From Anaerolineales bacterium (GTDB lineage Bacteria; Chloroflexota; Anaerolineae; Anaerolineales; E44-bin32): a stretch of DNA of 5,315 nucleotides. A program made the position numbers and the translations under genes. Numbering within the stretch: the stretch's first letter is position 1; the number at the start of each line of letters is the position of its first letter. The notes under the pieces are model-generated. The model worked only from the letters and a program-made list of their open reading frames with translations, searched no databases and had not been told where the DNA came from. The stretch is from the NCBI GenBank assembly GCA_030673085.1, contig DAOVFE010000160.1:1-5315 (forward strand), in the 5' to 3' direction. Shown in pieces: positions 1 through 4,850 of this stretch.

Positions 1-6
1 TGAGGT

Positions 7-24
7 CCCTAAGCTTGCTTAGGG
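7..24. repeat. Hairpin cassette CCCTAAGC-TT-GCTTAGGG inside family A copy 1
   Basis: Perfect 8-bp inverted repeat with a TT centre. The same cassette is present in copy 3 (4605-4622) and absent from copy 2, where the flanking element sequence is otherwise continuous. It shares the core AGCTTGCT with the other cassettes. Confidence 0.85.
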
Positions 25-117
25 GATGAATGGCCAGGGCCGTAGGCACTGCAGGGCGATAGTCCTGAGCGAATATTTAAACAAAACCCGCACCCGAAGG
101 GGCAAAATTCCGCAATG

Positions 118-137
118 CCCTGTAGCTTGCTGCGGGG
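118..137. repeat. Apical hairpin with AGCTTGCT core, copy 1 variant
   Basis: Arms CCCTGTAGC and GCTGCGGGG pair with two G-T wobbles around a TT centre. It lies between GCAATG and GGAATT, exactly where copies 2 and 3 instead carry a GGGATGTCC/GGACATCCC hairpin. The apex of the element has therefore been exchanged between copies. Confidence 0.75.
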
Positions 138-227
138 ATAGGAATTTTGAGGTTTTTGTCATTTACTAAGGGGGATTTGGATGATAACAAGCCGGGGTTC
201 TGATCTGTCTACTTCAGGATGAAGCTG

Positions 228-848
228 TCATTCCAGGTAATAGGTCATTTGTTGAAGGCGAGATACAGGATCGATGTATTCGATACGAACATAGTTGGGT
301 ACAGCTATAGTAATTGGGGCATAGCTTAGGATTGCGCGTACACCGGCTTGGATAAGTGTTTTTGCAGTATTTTGAGCTTCAGAGGTTGGTACAGCCAGCA
401 TAGCGATTTTAATTTTACGGTGACGAATATCTTCGACCATTTCGGAGATATCCTGGATTACCAGATCACCTATCTTGGATCCCACCTTTTCAGGATCATT
501 TTCATAGAGGGCAACAATACGGAAACCTCGATGGATGAAACCACTGTAACTTGCAACCGCTTGGCCAAGATTGCCAAATCCCACAAGTGCAACATCCCAA
601 ATATGATTAACATTCAGGATCCGCCTTAGTTGTTCGGATAAATAGCCGACATCGTAACCGGTTCCTTGTTTTCCGAATTCTCCAAACTGTGAGAGATCCT
701 TGCGAATCTGAGAAGAAGAAAAACCCAATTGTTTGCCCAACTCATGAGAAGAGATGGATTTCTTTCCTTTGTCAATCATTAAGTCCATTGCGCGGAGATA
801 GAGAGGAAGACGGCTCACAACGAGGTCGGATATACACGACTGGGACAT
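228..848 (-). CDS. rex: Redox-sensing transcriptional repressor Rex
   Basis: Rex is a cytoplasmic homodimeric repressor that binds DNA when NAD+ dominates and lets go when NADH rises, controlling fermentation, respiration and hydrogen-related genes (family knowledge). The 206-residue product is of normal length. Residues about 8-60 form the N-terminal winged helix, with the recognition region SSSQIRKDLSQFG (44-56), followed by the conserved QGTGYDV (61-67). The Rossmann domain begins at VALVGFGNLGQAVAS, with the dinucleotide-binding glycines G90, G92 and G95. YEND (115-118) ends the second strand, where an acidic residue favours NADH over NADPH. The C-terminal swapped helix is at about 193-206. 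The start is backed by GGAGG (854-858, complement) five bases upstream. Rex is divergent from obg and appears monocistronic. I found no convincing Rex operator upstream, so autoregulation is not shown. Confidence 0.96.
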   Translation of the reverse strand: MSQSCISDLVVSRLPLYLRAMDLMIDKGKKSISSHELGKQLGFSSSQIRKDLSQFGEFGKQGTGYDVGYLSEQLRRILNVNHIWDVALVGFGNLGQAVASYSGFIHRGFRIVALYENDPEKVGSKIGDLVIQDISEMVEDIRHRKIKIAMLAVPTSEAQNTAKTLIQAGVRAILSYAPITIAVPNYVRIEYIDPVSRLQQMTYYLE

Positions 849-869
849 TCTATCCTCCAGGAACTGTTA

Positions 870-898
870 TTTATCAAATCAAACGATTGCACTGAAAA
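870..898 (-). promoter_or_regulatory. Predicted rex promoter
   Basis: On the minus strand a -35-like TTTTCA (893-898) is followed after 17 bases by a -10-like GATAAA (870-875), each matching the sigma-70 consensus at four of six positions. This would give a leader of about 15 nucleotides containing the GGAGG ribosome site. Most of the promoter lies in the left arm of the 30-bp inverted repeat shared with obg. Confidence 0.5.
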
Positions 899-907
899 AA
901 GCCCAAA
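878..907 (-). repeat. 30-bp inverted repeat, left arm (rex side)
   Basis: Read on the minus strand, this runs from TTTGGGCTTTTTTC to GTGCAATCGTTTGAT. It matches 1266-1295 on the plus strand at 29 of 30 positions, with A against G as the only difference. The arms point toward rex and obg respectively and enclose 358 bp. Confidence 0.9.
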
Positions 908-983
908 TACGAGAAAGGATTTCCCTAATGGCGGTTGCTTTTTTAAGTGGACTCAATGGTAATTATCATGATATTTCTCATTT

Positions 984-995
984 TGCCAATTGGCA
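984..995. promoter_or_regulatory. 12-bp palindrome, possible operator
   Basis: TGCCAATTGGCA is a perfect palindrome. A further pair, ATCATG (965-970) and CATGAT (994-999), overlaps it. Dyad symmetry in a divergent promoter region suggests a dimeric regulator site, but it lies more than 90 bp from either predicted promoter and no known regulator is assigned. Confidence 0.3.
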
Positions 996-1037
996 TGATA
1001 GTGGGCGTTATAAAAAACAAGAATATATTTGTATTCG

Positions 1038-1147
1038 CGAAGCCGATAGGTTTCGCCGCTTGAGGTGGGGTTCTGGCTGCGCGGCTTCGCAGGTATCTGC
1101 GTTTATCATTCATTCCCGCATCTGATGATAAGGCATGCTGGCTTTTT
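1038..1147 (+). repeat. Family B dispersed repeat, copy 1 (with 43-bp extra segment)
   Basis: This matches the reverse complement of 4851-4916. Shared blocks are the hairpin CGAAGCC-GATA-GGTTTCG (1038-1055) and the block from CGTTTATCATTCAT (1100-1113) through GATAAGGC to the T run near 1147. Positions 1057-1099 are extra relative to copy 2 and contain their own CTGCG/CGCAG hairpin (1077-1092). Within the shared block, TTATCAT (1103-1109) pairs perfectly with ATGATAA (1125-1131). The unit is palindrome-rich, non-coding in appearance and unrelated in sequence to family A. Confidence 0.75.
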
Positions 1148-1166
1148 CCCTTGCGTTGGCAAACAT

Positions 1167-1210
1167 GTGGCGGAAGTGGAGACTTTTCTCCATATCTGCC
1201 ACGCATTTTT
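1167..1210 (+). terminator. Long imperfect hairpin followed by a T run
   Basis: GTGGCGGAAGTGGAGA (1167-1182) pairs with 1187-1202 at 13 of 16 positions, plus two G-T wobbles, around a short CTTT loop. The run ATTTTT follows a few bases later (1205-1210). This is terminator-like on the plus strand, but no supported plus-strand gene lies upstream. It may stop antisense transcription before obg, or simply be part of a repeat. Confidence 0.35.
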
Positions 1211-1265
1211 ACGGGAAGAGATGTTTTTTTAACATTCTAATATTATCTATATATGCCGTCTCCCT

Positions 1266-1295
1266 TTTGGGCTTTTTTCGGTGCAATCGTTTGAT
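1266..1295 (+). repeat. 30-bp inverted repeat, right arm (obg side)
   Basis: Partner of 878-907, identical at 29 of 30 positions in reverse complement. It contains a six-T run and GTGCAATCGTTTGAT, and it runs directly into the predicted -10 of obg. Inward similarity continues only weakly (a shared GAGA a few bases in). No clear target-site duplication flanks the two arms. Confidence 0.9.
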
Positions 1296-1300
1296 ATAAT
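1292..1300 (+). promoter_or_regulatory. Predicted obg promoter (extended -10)
   Basis: TGATATAAT is a perfect extended -10 (TGn plus TATAAT at 1295-1300). No good -35 is present, only the T run at 1273-1278, as is common for extended -10 promoters. Transcription would begin near 1306, leaving a leader of about 27 nucleotides. Confidence 0.6.
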
Positions 1301-1333
1301 TCTCGATAACCGATTTTAGCAGACAAATTACTT

Positions 1334-2596
1334 ATGTTTAAAGATGAAACGCGCATTTTAGTAAGTTCAGGCCGCGGGGGAGATGGAGTGGTTCATTTCC
1401 GGCGTGAGAAGTACGTGCCTCATGGCGGGCCGGATGGCGGAGACGGCGGCGCGGGCGGGAATGTGATCCTGGAAATTGCACCGAAGATGAATACTCTGGC
1501 CTCATTTCGCAAGCGCCATCGGTTTCAGGCCGATAAAGGGGGAAATGGCGGAGGCCAGAATAAAACTGGCAAAACCGCCAAGGATTTAATTATCCCTGTG
1601 CCGCCGGGAACAATCGTTTACGACGATGAAAGCGGCAATGTAATTGGAGACCTCGTTGAGCCTGGTCAGCGGCTTATTGTTGCCCGCAGGGGGCGCGGCG
1701 GTCGCGGAAATGCGCGCTATGCTACATCACGCAATCAAGCGCCGCGTATGGCTGAACGCGGCGAGCCGGGAGAGGAACGCTGGCTGAGACTTGAATTGCG
1801 GTTGATCGCTGATGTAGGATTAATTGGTTTGCCTAATGCGGGTAAATCTACTTTGCTGGCCGCGGTTACAAATGCCCGTCCCAAGATTGCCAGCTACCCT
1901 TTCACAACTTTGGAACCCAACCTGGGCGTTGCTGAAATTGATGGAGAGAATCAGCTTGTGCTGGCTGATATCCCTGGCCTTATCGAAGGGGCTCATATGG
2001 GCTTGGGATTGGGATTCACTTTCTTGCGTCATGTTCAGCGGACAAAAGTGCTGATTCATTTAATTGATGGCTCCTCGCCGAACCCCTTGGCTGATTTTTC
2101 ACAGATCAATGCTGAGCTAGCATTCTTTGATGAAGAACTAGCTCGAAAGCCGCAGATTGTGGCCATAAACAAGGTGGATCTTCTTGAGGTGCAGGAGCGT
2201 TGGCCGGAGTTGGAAAAGGAATTTAGCAGCCGGGGGCAAGAGGTGATGGCTGTATCTGCGCTGAAGCGTATCAGATTGCGCCAACTTCTATACGCCGCAT
2301 ATCAGTCCCTGCAAAAAATTAGCCCTGAGTCAGACCAGATTGAAACTCCAGTCTATCGTCTCGAACCGGATTCTATAGGATTCAGGATCTCTCGTGAGCC
2401 AGATGGCGCCTGGAGGGTTTCCGGAAAGCGACTCGAACGGGCAGCCGAGATGACCTATTGGGAATTTGATGAAGCGATCCGACGTTTCCAGAAGCTTCTT
2501 GAAATCCTCGGAATTGATCAAGAGCTTCGTAAAGCTGGCGCTCTAAATGGAGATACGGTGCGTATCGGAGACTATGAACTTGAATGGCAGGATTAG
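1334..2596 (+). CDS. obg: GTPase Obg/CgtA
   Basis: Obg is an essential GTPase that binds the 50S subunit during late assembly and links ribosome maturation to nutrient stress (family knowledge). The 420-residue protein is full length with three domains. The glycine-rich Obg fold is at about 1-158 (HFRREKYVPHGGPDGGDGG at 21-39). The G domain is at about 159-330, with G1 GLPNAGKS (165-172), G2 PFTTLEPN (189-196), G3 DIPG (212-215), G4 NKVD (279-282) and G5 SAL (308-310). The C-terminal OCT domain starts near 338 and ends in IGDYELEWQD. The segment GLGLGFTFLRH has F where many relatives have H in GLGHxFLRH, a mild variation. The start matches the family N-terminus (MFxDExRI), but no Shine-Dalgarno sequence precedes it: the upstream bases are AGCAGACAAATTACTT. 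It is apparently monocistronic, divergent from rex. Confidence 0.97.
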   Translation: MFKDETRILVSSGRGGDGVVHFRREKYVPHGGPDGGDGGAGGNVILEIAPKMNTLASFRKRHRFQADKGGNGGGQNKTGKTAKDLIIPVPPGTIVYDDESGNVIGDLVEPGQRLIVARRGRGGRGNARYATSRNQAPRMAERGEPGEERWLRLELRLIADVGLIGLPNAGKSTLLAAVTNARPKIASYPFTTLEPNLGVAEIDGENQLVLADIPGLIEGAHMGLGLGFTFLRHVQRTKVLIHLIDGSSPNPLADFSQINAELAFFDEELARKPQIVAINKVDLLEVQERWPELEKEFSSRGQEVMAVSALKRIRLRQLLYAAYQSLQKISPESDQIETPVYRLEPDSIGFRISREPDGAWRVSGKRLERAAEMTYWEFDEAIRRFQKLLEILGIDQELRKAGALNGDTVRIGDYELEWQD

Positions 2597-2643
2597 ATGA
2601 AAACTGAAGAGCATGGCTTGTTATTATAAGCAGAAATACAAGA

Positions 2644-2690
2644 GCGGCGCAGAATCTCGTCGTTTGCTCCAGGATATCTGACTGCGCCGC
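2644..2690 (+). terminator. GC-rich stem-loop downstream of obg
   Basis: GCGGCGCAG (2644-2652) pairs perfectly with CTGCGCCGC (2682-2690) across a 29-base loop, 48 bases after the obg stop. No T run follows, so it is not a standard intrinsic terminator. It could protect the 3' end of the transcript or pause polymerase. Confidence 0.4.
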
Positions 2691-2711
2691 GCTCAACTCT
2701 CGGCGAATGAT

Positions 2712-2737
2712 ACACTGCTATATGGTGGAGTGTTTTT
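2712..2737 (+). terminator. Weak terminator-like stem with T run after obg
   Basis: ACACT (2712-2716) pairs with AGTGT (2729-2733), followed directly by T residues to 2737. The stem is short and AT-rich, so confidence is low, but it is the only stem with a U-tract downstream of obg before the repeat element. Confidence 0.25.
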
Positions 2738-2767
2738 CCCAATTCACTTTTGTGTAGAAACAATAGC

Positions 2768-2937
2768 GCTTTATTCGATTAGCCAGAATATAAATGGCCA
2801 GGGCCGTAGCCACTGCAGGGCGATAGTCCTGAGCGAATATTTAAACAAAACCCGCACCCGAAGGGGTAAAATTCCTGCAATGGGGGATGTCCCTAAAGGA
2901 CATCCCTAAAGGAATTCTGAGGGTTTTGTCATTTACT
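2768..2937 (+). repeat. Family A structured dispersed repeat, copy 2
   Basis: About 170 bp, starting GCTTTATTCGATTAGCC and ending GTCATTTACT. Both borders are set by where similarity with copy 3 stops. ACAAAACCC (2845-2853) pairs perfectly with GGGTTTTGT (2921-2929), AATTCC (2870-2875) pairs with GGAATT (2911-2916), and the apex is GGGATGTCC-CTAAA-GGACATCCC (2884-2906). This copy lacks the AGCTTGCT hairpin cassettes that copies 1 and 3 carry between GAATA and AATGGCC. Roughly 92% of the shared bases match copy 3 by eye. No terminal inverted repeats or target duplications are evident. Confidence 0.9.
2884..2906. repeat. Apical hairpin of family A copy 2
   Basis: A 9-bp perfect stem, GGGATGTCC/GGACATCCC, has loop CTAAA. 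The same stem in copy 3, read in element orientation, has loop TTTAG, its reverse complement. CCCTAAAGGA also occurs twice in tandem here (2891-2900 and 2904-2913, 13-bp period), allowing alternative pairings. Confidence 0.85.
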
Positions 2938-3139
2938 ATGTGGGGCCCCTCATCAGCCAAATTCCTCAAATATGCCAATAGACTCTCATTGCTATGACAA
3001 ACAGTTTAAGAGAATGAAACCCAAAGAGATTTGACGCTGCCAGCGGGTTCATCTTTCGCCATTCCTGAAAGCGCGGGGTTATTATTTGCAGCATTCTTGA
3101 GTATTACTATATTGATAGTGGTACTATTGCAGTGGGTAC

Positions 3140-3346
3140 TCATTCTTCTTCTTCGGATTGTTCCTCTTGCGGCCGAGGCGCCACTTTCTCCAATTGTTTC
3201 AGGGACACCTTACTAGTATGTCTACATCGCGGACAACGGACATTATGATGTTTTCCGCCGCTTTCACGCAGGGCCTCGAGCGCAAAACGGATTTCATCAT
3301 TACTGATTGGAATACTCCAACCACATCGATAACAACGTATTTGCAT
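3140..3346 (-). CDS. Small zinc-ribbon protein with acidic tail
   Basis: A 68-residue protein with two cysteine pairs, CYRC (C5, C8) and CPRC (C38, C41), a layout expected to bind one structural zinc as a zinc ribbon. A charged helical stretch (about 16-30) lies between them, and the C-terminus is strongly acidic (EEQSEEEE). I cannot name a specific family or partner. Small ribbons of this type often bind nucleic acid or protein, and the acidic tail would suit a protein contact; both are inferences. The start is well supported by GGAGG (3353-3357, complement) six bases upstream. It lies 26 bp downstream of the EamA transporter on the same strand, so the two are probably cotranscribed. No clear terminator follows. 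Confidence 0.85.
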   Translation of the reverse strand: MQIRCYRCGWSIPISNDEIRFALEALRESGGKHHNVRCPRCRHTSKVSLKQLEKVAPRPQEEQSEEEE

Positions 3347-3372
3347 TATTTACCTCCATTTGGAATTATCAT

Positions 3373-4323
3373 CTAGGCGATGTCAAGATAATCAGAAGCA
3401 CCCTTTTTTTGAGCCGCAAAGATGACTCCCACCAGTATTAGCAATGCCCCGATAAAATATAGTCTGTTAGGTTGCTCTCCTAGCACTAGGTAAGCTAAGA
3501 TCGTAGCGCAAATTGGCTCACCAAGCAAGCTGATAGAGACGAAGGTCGCAGAGAGATAGCGAAGAGACCAATTGATAGCTGAATGAGCGAGAAGTTGCGG
3601 AATGAATGCAAGCAGAAGAAACCACATATAGGCCTGCCGCGGATATCCAAAAAGCGGCAGACCGGACACGAGCGTGGTTAGGATAAGAACAAATGCGGCT
3701 ATGCTGTAGGCGAGAGTTATGTAGGGCAACAATGAGACGCTTGGACGTAGGTATCTTCCTATCAATATATAGCCTGCTATTGCGATAGCTCCTGAAAGGG
3801 CAAGCAGGTCACCCCGAATTGCTTGTCCTTGAGTGAAATAAGATAAAGATGGGCAATGGATGCCATAATGCAGTGCGCAAGCGTCGCTCAGGCCAACAAT
3901 AATGGTTCCCAATACAGCAATTGCCATGCCAGATAAGAGAGTACGGTTGAGCTTATCTTGCAGGAGTATTGACGAAAGCAATGCGACGAATAGTGGTGAG
4001 GATGAGACGAGGATTACAGAACTGGCAACTGACGTGTACTCAAGCGATGTAATCCATGTGCCAAAGTGAATGGCTAGTAGGACACCAGAGATAATGATCA
4101 GGATCCATTGACGCCTTTGAATTGATTGTAGATTTACCCGGCTATGCCAGAAAAGGAGCGGCAGCAGGATTAGTGAGGCCAGCGCAAGCCGATAGGCAGC
4201 AATCACAAGAGAGGGCGCATACCCTTGCGCAAAACGGATGAAGATCGACGCGGCTGATGCCGCAGCAATTCCAAGACTGATTGCAATATATGGTGGAAAA
4301 GGAGCTGAGGAATTGCTAGTCAT
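3373..4323 (-). CDS. EamA/DMT-superfamily permease
   Basis: A 316-residue integral membrane protein of the drug/metabolite transporter superfamily, with two tandem EamA repeats of about five helices each. Hydrophobic segments lie near residues 12-31, 38-58, 73-92, 97-121, 128-145, 171-189, 199-220, 232-248, 254-281 and 288-304. The family signatures are visible: FGTWITSLEYTSVASSVIL (87-105) plus SSSPLFVALLSSILLQDKL in the first repeat, and INWSLRYLSATFVSISLLG (250-268) with GEP and LGEQP in the second. Members export amino acids, nucleosides or other small metabolites; the substrate cannot be predicted here. The loop after helix 5 carries two cysteines (C149, C157). It is first in an operon with the zinc-ribbon gene. 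The ribosome site is weak (TTAAGATTAAT before ATG), so the start is slightly uncertain, but the N-terminus fits the family. Confidence 0.93.
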   Translation of the reverse strand: MTSNSSAPFPPYIAISLGIAAASAASIFIRFAQGYAPSLVIAAYRLALASLILLPLLFWHSRVNLQSIQRRQWILIIISGVLLAIHFGTWITSLEYTSVASSVILVSSSPLFVALLSSILLQDKLNRTLLSGMAIAVLGTIIVGLSDACALHYGIHCPSLSYFTQGQAIRGDLLALSGAIAIAGYILIGRYLRPSVSLLPYITLAYSIAAFVLILTTLVSGLPLFGYPRQAYMWFLLLAFIPQLLAHSAINWSLRYLSATFVSISLLGEPICATILAYLVLGEQPNRLYFIGALLILVGVIFAAQKKGASDYLDIA

Positions 4324-4406
4324 TATTAATCTTAAGAAAGATTCCCATTGGAAAATTACAAATAAGGGCCATATTAGTTGCTTTTCTATTTATTCTTGGA
4401 TGTTCG

Positions 4407-4435
4407 ATACTAATGGATTATTTGTGCTTGGTCAA
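4407..4435 (-). promoter_or_regulatory. Predicted promoter of the transporter/zinc-ribbon operon
   Basis: On the minus strand TTGACC (4430-4435) and TAGTAT (4407-4412) are separated by exactly 17 bases. The -35 matches at five of six positions and the -10 at four of six. Transcription from near 4400 would give a leader of about 77 nucleotides. The promoter lies 20 bp from the edge of family A copy 3. Confidence 0.55.
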
Positions 4436-4480
4436 CTGGCGAATTCCTTTATCAAAGTAAATGACAAAACCCTCGAAATT

Positions 4481-4509
4481 CCTTTAGGGATGTCCCTAAA
4501 GGACATCCC
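4481..4509. repeat. Overlapping alternative hairpins at the apex of family A copy 3
   Basis: CCTTTAGGGA-TG-TCCCTAAAGG (4481-4502) is a perfect 10-bp inverted repeat. GGGATGTCC-CTAAA-GGACATCCC (4487-4509) is a perfect 9-bp one sharing 16 bases with it, so only one can form at a time. In element orientation the loop of the second is inverted relative to copy 2. Confidence 0.85.
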
Positions 4510-4604
4510 CCATTGCGGGAATTTTGCCTCTTCGGGTGCGGGTTTTGTTTAAATATTCGCTCAGGACTATTGCCCTGCAGTGCCTACGGCCCCGGCCATT
4601 CATC

Positions 4605-4639
4605 CCCTAAGCAAGCTTAGGGACCTCAGCAAGCTGAGG
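4605..4639. repeat. Two tandem AGCTTGCT-core hairpin cassettes in copy 3
   Basis: CCCTAAGC-AA-GCTTAGGG (4605-4622) and CCTCAGC-AA-GCTGAGG (4624-4639) are adjacent perfect hairpins. The inner eight bases (AGCAAGCT, or AGCTTGCT on the other strand) are identical, while the outer arms differ but remain complementary. Confidence 0.85.
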
Positions 4640-4701
4640 GGTATTCTGGCTAATCGAATAAAGCCGCATTTTCCCTAGGAGGAATCATTCAAGCAAAGAG
4701 G

Positions 4702-4815
4702 ATGTTTACAACATGTTTGTATGTAGAAGAGTGGCTCATGGAAAAAGATTTTCCTCTTTCAACGGATTCGGGAAAGAAGACTTCAGAGAGCGCTGAAAAA
4801 TATGTTTACCTATAA
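4702..4815 (+). CDS. Possible short ORF, unknown (37 codons)
   Basis: The reading frame begins MFTTCLYVEEW and ends EKYVYL, with no recognised family. AGGAGG lies at 4677-4683, about 18 bases before the ATG, which is too far for a normal ribosome site. An internal ATG at 4738 would give 25 residues. The sequence is hydrophilic with no signal peptide or membrane segment. It may be chance, a leader peptide, or the remnant of a gene broken by the neighbouring repeats. Confidence is low. Confidence 0.15.
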   Translation: MFTTCLYVEEWLMEKDFPLSTDSGKKTSESAEKYVYL

Positions 4816-4850
4816 TATGCTTACCATAATAGGAAGAGAGGCTCATGGTG

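Larger units (their letters stand above)
1..167 (+). repeat. Family A structured dispersed repeat, copy 1 (left end cut by window edge)
   Basis: This stretch recurs at 2768-2937 and, inverted, at 4456-4664, with most bases conserved from the motif AATGGCC (29-35) to CATTTACT (160-167). The right half folds as nested stems: ACAAAACCC (81-89) faces GGTTTTTGT (151-159) with one mismatch, CAAAATTCC (103-111) pairs perfectly with GGAATTTTG (141-149), and an apical hairpin lies at 118-137. A separate hairpin sits at 7-24. The first five bases (TGAGG) match the end of another hairpin seen complete in copy 3, so the element continues to the left of the window. No ORF covers it. It resembles a non-autonomous palindromic element or MITE, or a structured RNA; which of these cannot be decided from sequence alone. 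Confidence 0.85.
849..1333. other. Divergent rex/obg intergenic region (485 bp)
   Basis: No convincing gene lies here. It contains promoters for both flanking genes, two arms of a 30-bp inverted repeat, the 12-bp palindrome TGCCAATTGGCA (984-995), family B copy 1 (1038-1147), a 16-bp imperfect hairpin (1167-1202) and a short ATGTT/AACAT hairpin around a T run (1221-1235). Short ORFs on both strands run through the repeats, have no recognisable domains, and are best treated as chance. The composition is more AT-rich outside family B than in obg. Confidence 0.7.
2597..3139. other. Gene-poor region between obg and the zinc-ribbon gene (543 bp)
   Basis: I see no supported gene. Right after the obg stop, an ATG opens only 10 codons before TAA. 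The region holds a GC-rich hairpin (2644-2690), a weak terminator-like stem (2712-2737) and family A copy 2 (2768-2937). From 2938 to 3139 there is nothing recognisable except the palindrome GGGGCCCC near 2943. A TTG-initiated hydrophobic ORF starts at 3031 but runs antisense into the zinc-ribbon gene and lacks a ribosome site. Confidence 0.6.
4456..4664 (-). repeat. Family A structured dispersed repeat, copy 3 (longest form)
   Basis: About 209 bp, inverted relative to copies 1 and 2. It is the only complete long form here: besides the nested stem (ACAAAACCC 4464-4472 with GGGTTTTGT 4540-4548), it carries two tandem hairpin cassettes at 4605-4622 and 4624-4639 that are missing from copy 2. 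The end sequence GGCTAATCGAATAAAGC (4648-4664) is the reverse complement of the start of copy 2. The apical region holds two overlapping, mutually exclusive palindromes (4481-4502 and 4487-4509). It sits upstream of the transporter operon, with copy 2 on the other side in opposite orientation. Confidence 0.9.

Noticed and set aside
348..895. Plus-strand ORFs opposite rex (348-629 and 689-895)
   Set aside because: They are antisense shadows of a clearly real Rex protein and show no domain features.
928..1206. Overlapping short ORFs on both strands in the rex/obg gap (928-1125 plus, 943-1206 minus)
   Set aside because: Both run through the palindromic family B repeat and have no recognisable domain. 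The plus-strand ORF has only a weak AAAGGA upstream. Most likely chance frames.
878..1295. Definite MITE call for the 418-bp segment between the 30-bp arms
   Set aside because: The flanks show no target-site duplication beyond a trivial AT, and the arms coincide with promoters, so a mobile origin is only one possibility.
866..1300. Rex operator in the rex/obg promoters
   Set aside because: No TTGTGAA/TTCACAA or TTGTTAA/TTAACAA type dyad was found. The shared 30-mer is not itself palindromic in that way.
1820..2696. ORFs overlapping obg (1820-2059, 1824-2054, 2330-2521, 2382-2696)
   Set aside because: All lie within or across the full-length Obg coding region in other frames. None has a family signature.
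3031..3376. Plus-strand ORFs at 3031-3216 (hydrophobic) and 3158-3376
   Set aside because: The first starts at TTG without a ribosome site, and its hydrophobic end is the antisense of the acidic tail of the zinc-ribbon gene. The second is wholly antisense to that gene.
4238..4552. Plus-strand ORF spanning the transporter start and family A copy 3
   Set aside because: It crosses the transporter promoter and a non-coding repeat and has no domain.
1..4664. CRISPR array
   Set aside because: The repeats are 170-209 bp, far apart and in mixed orientation; there is no regular spacer pattern.
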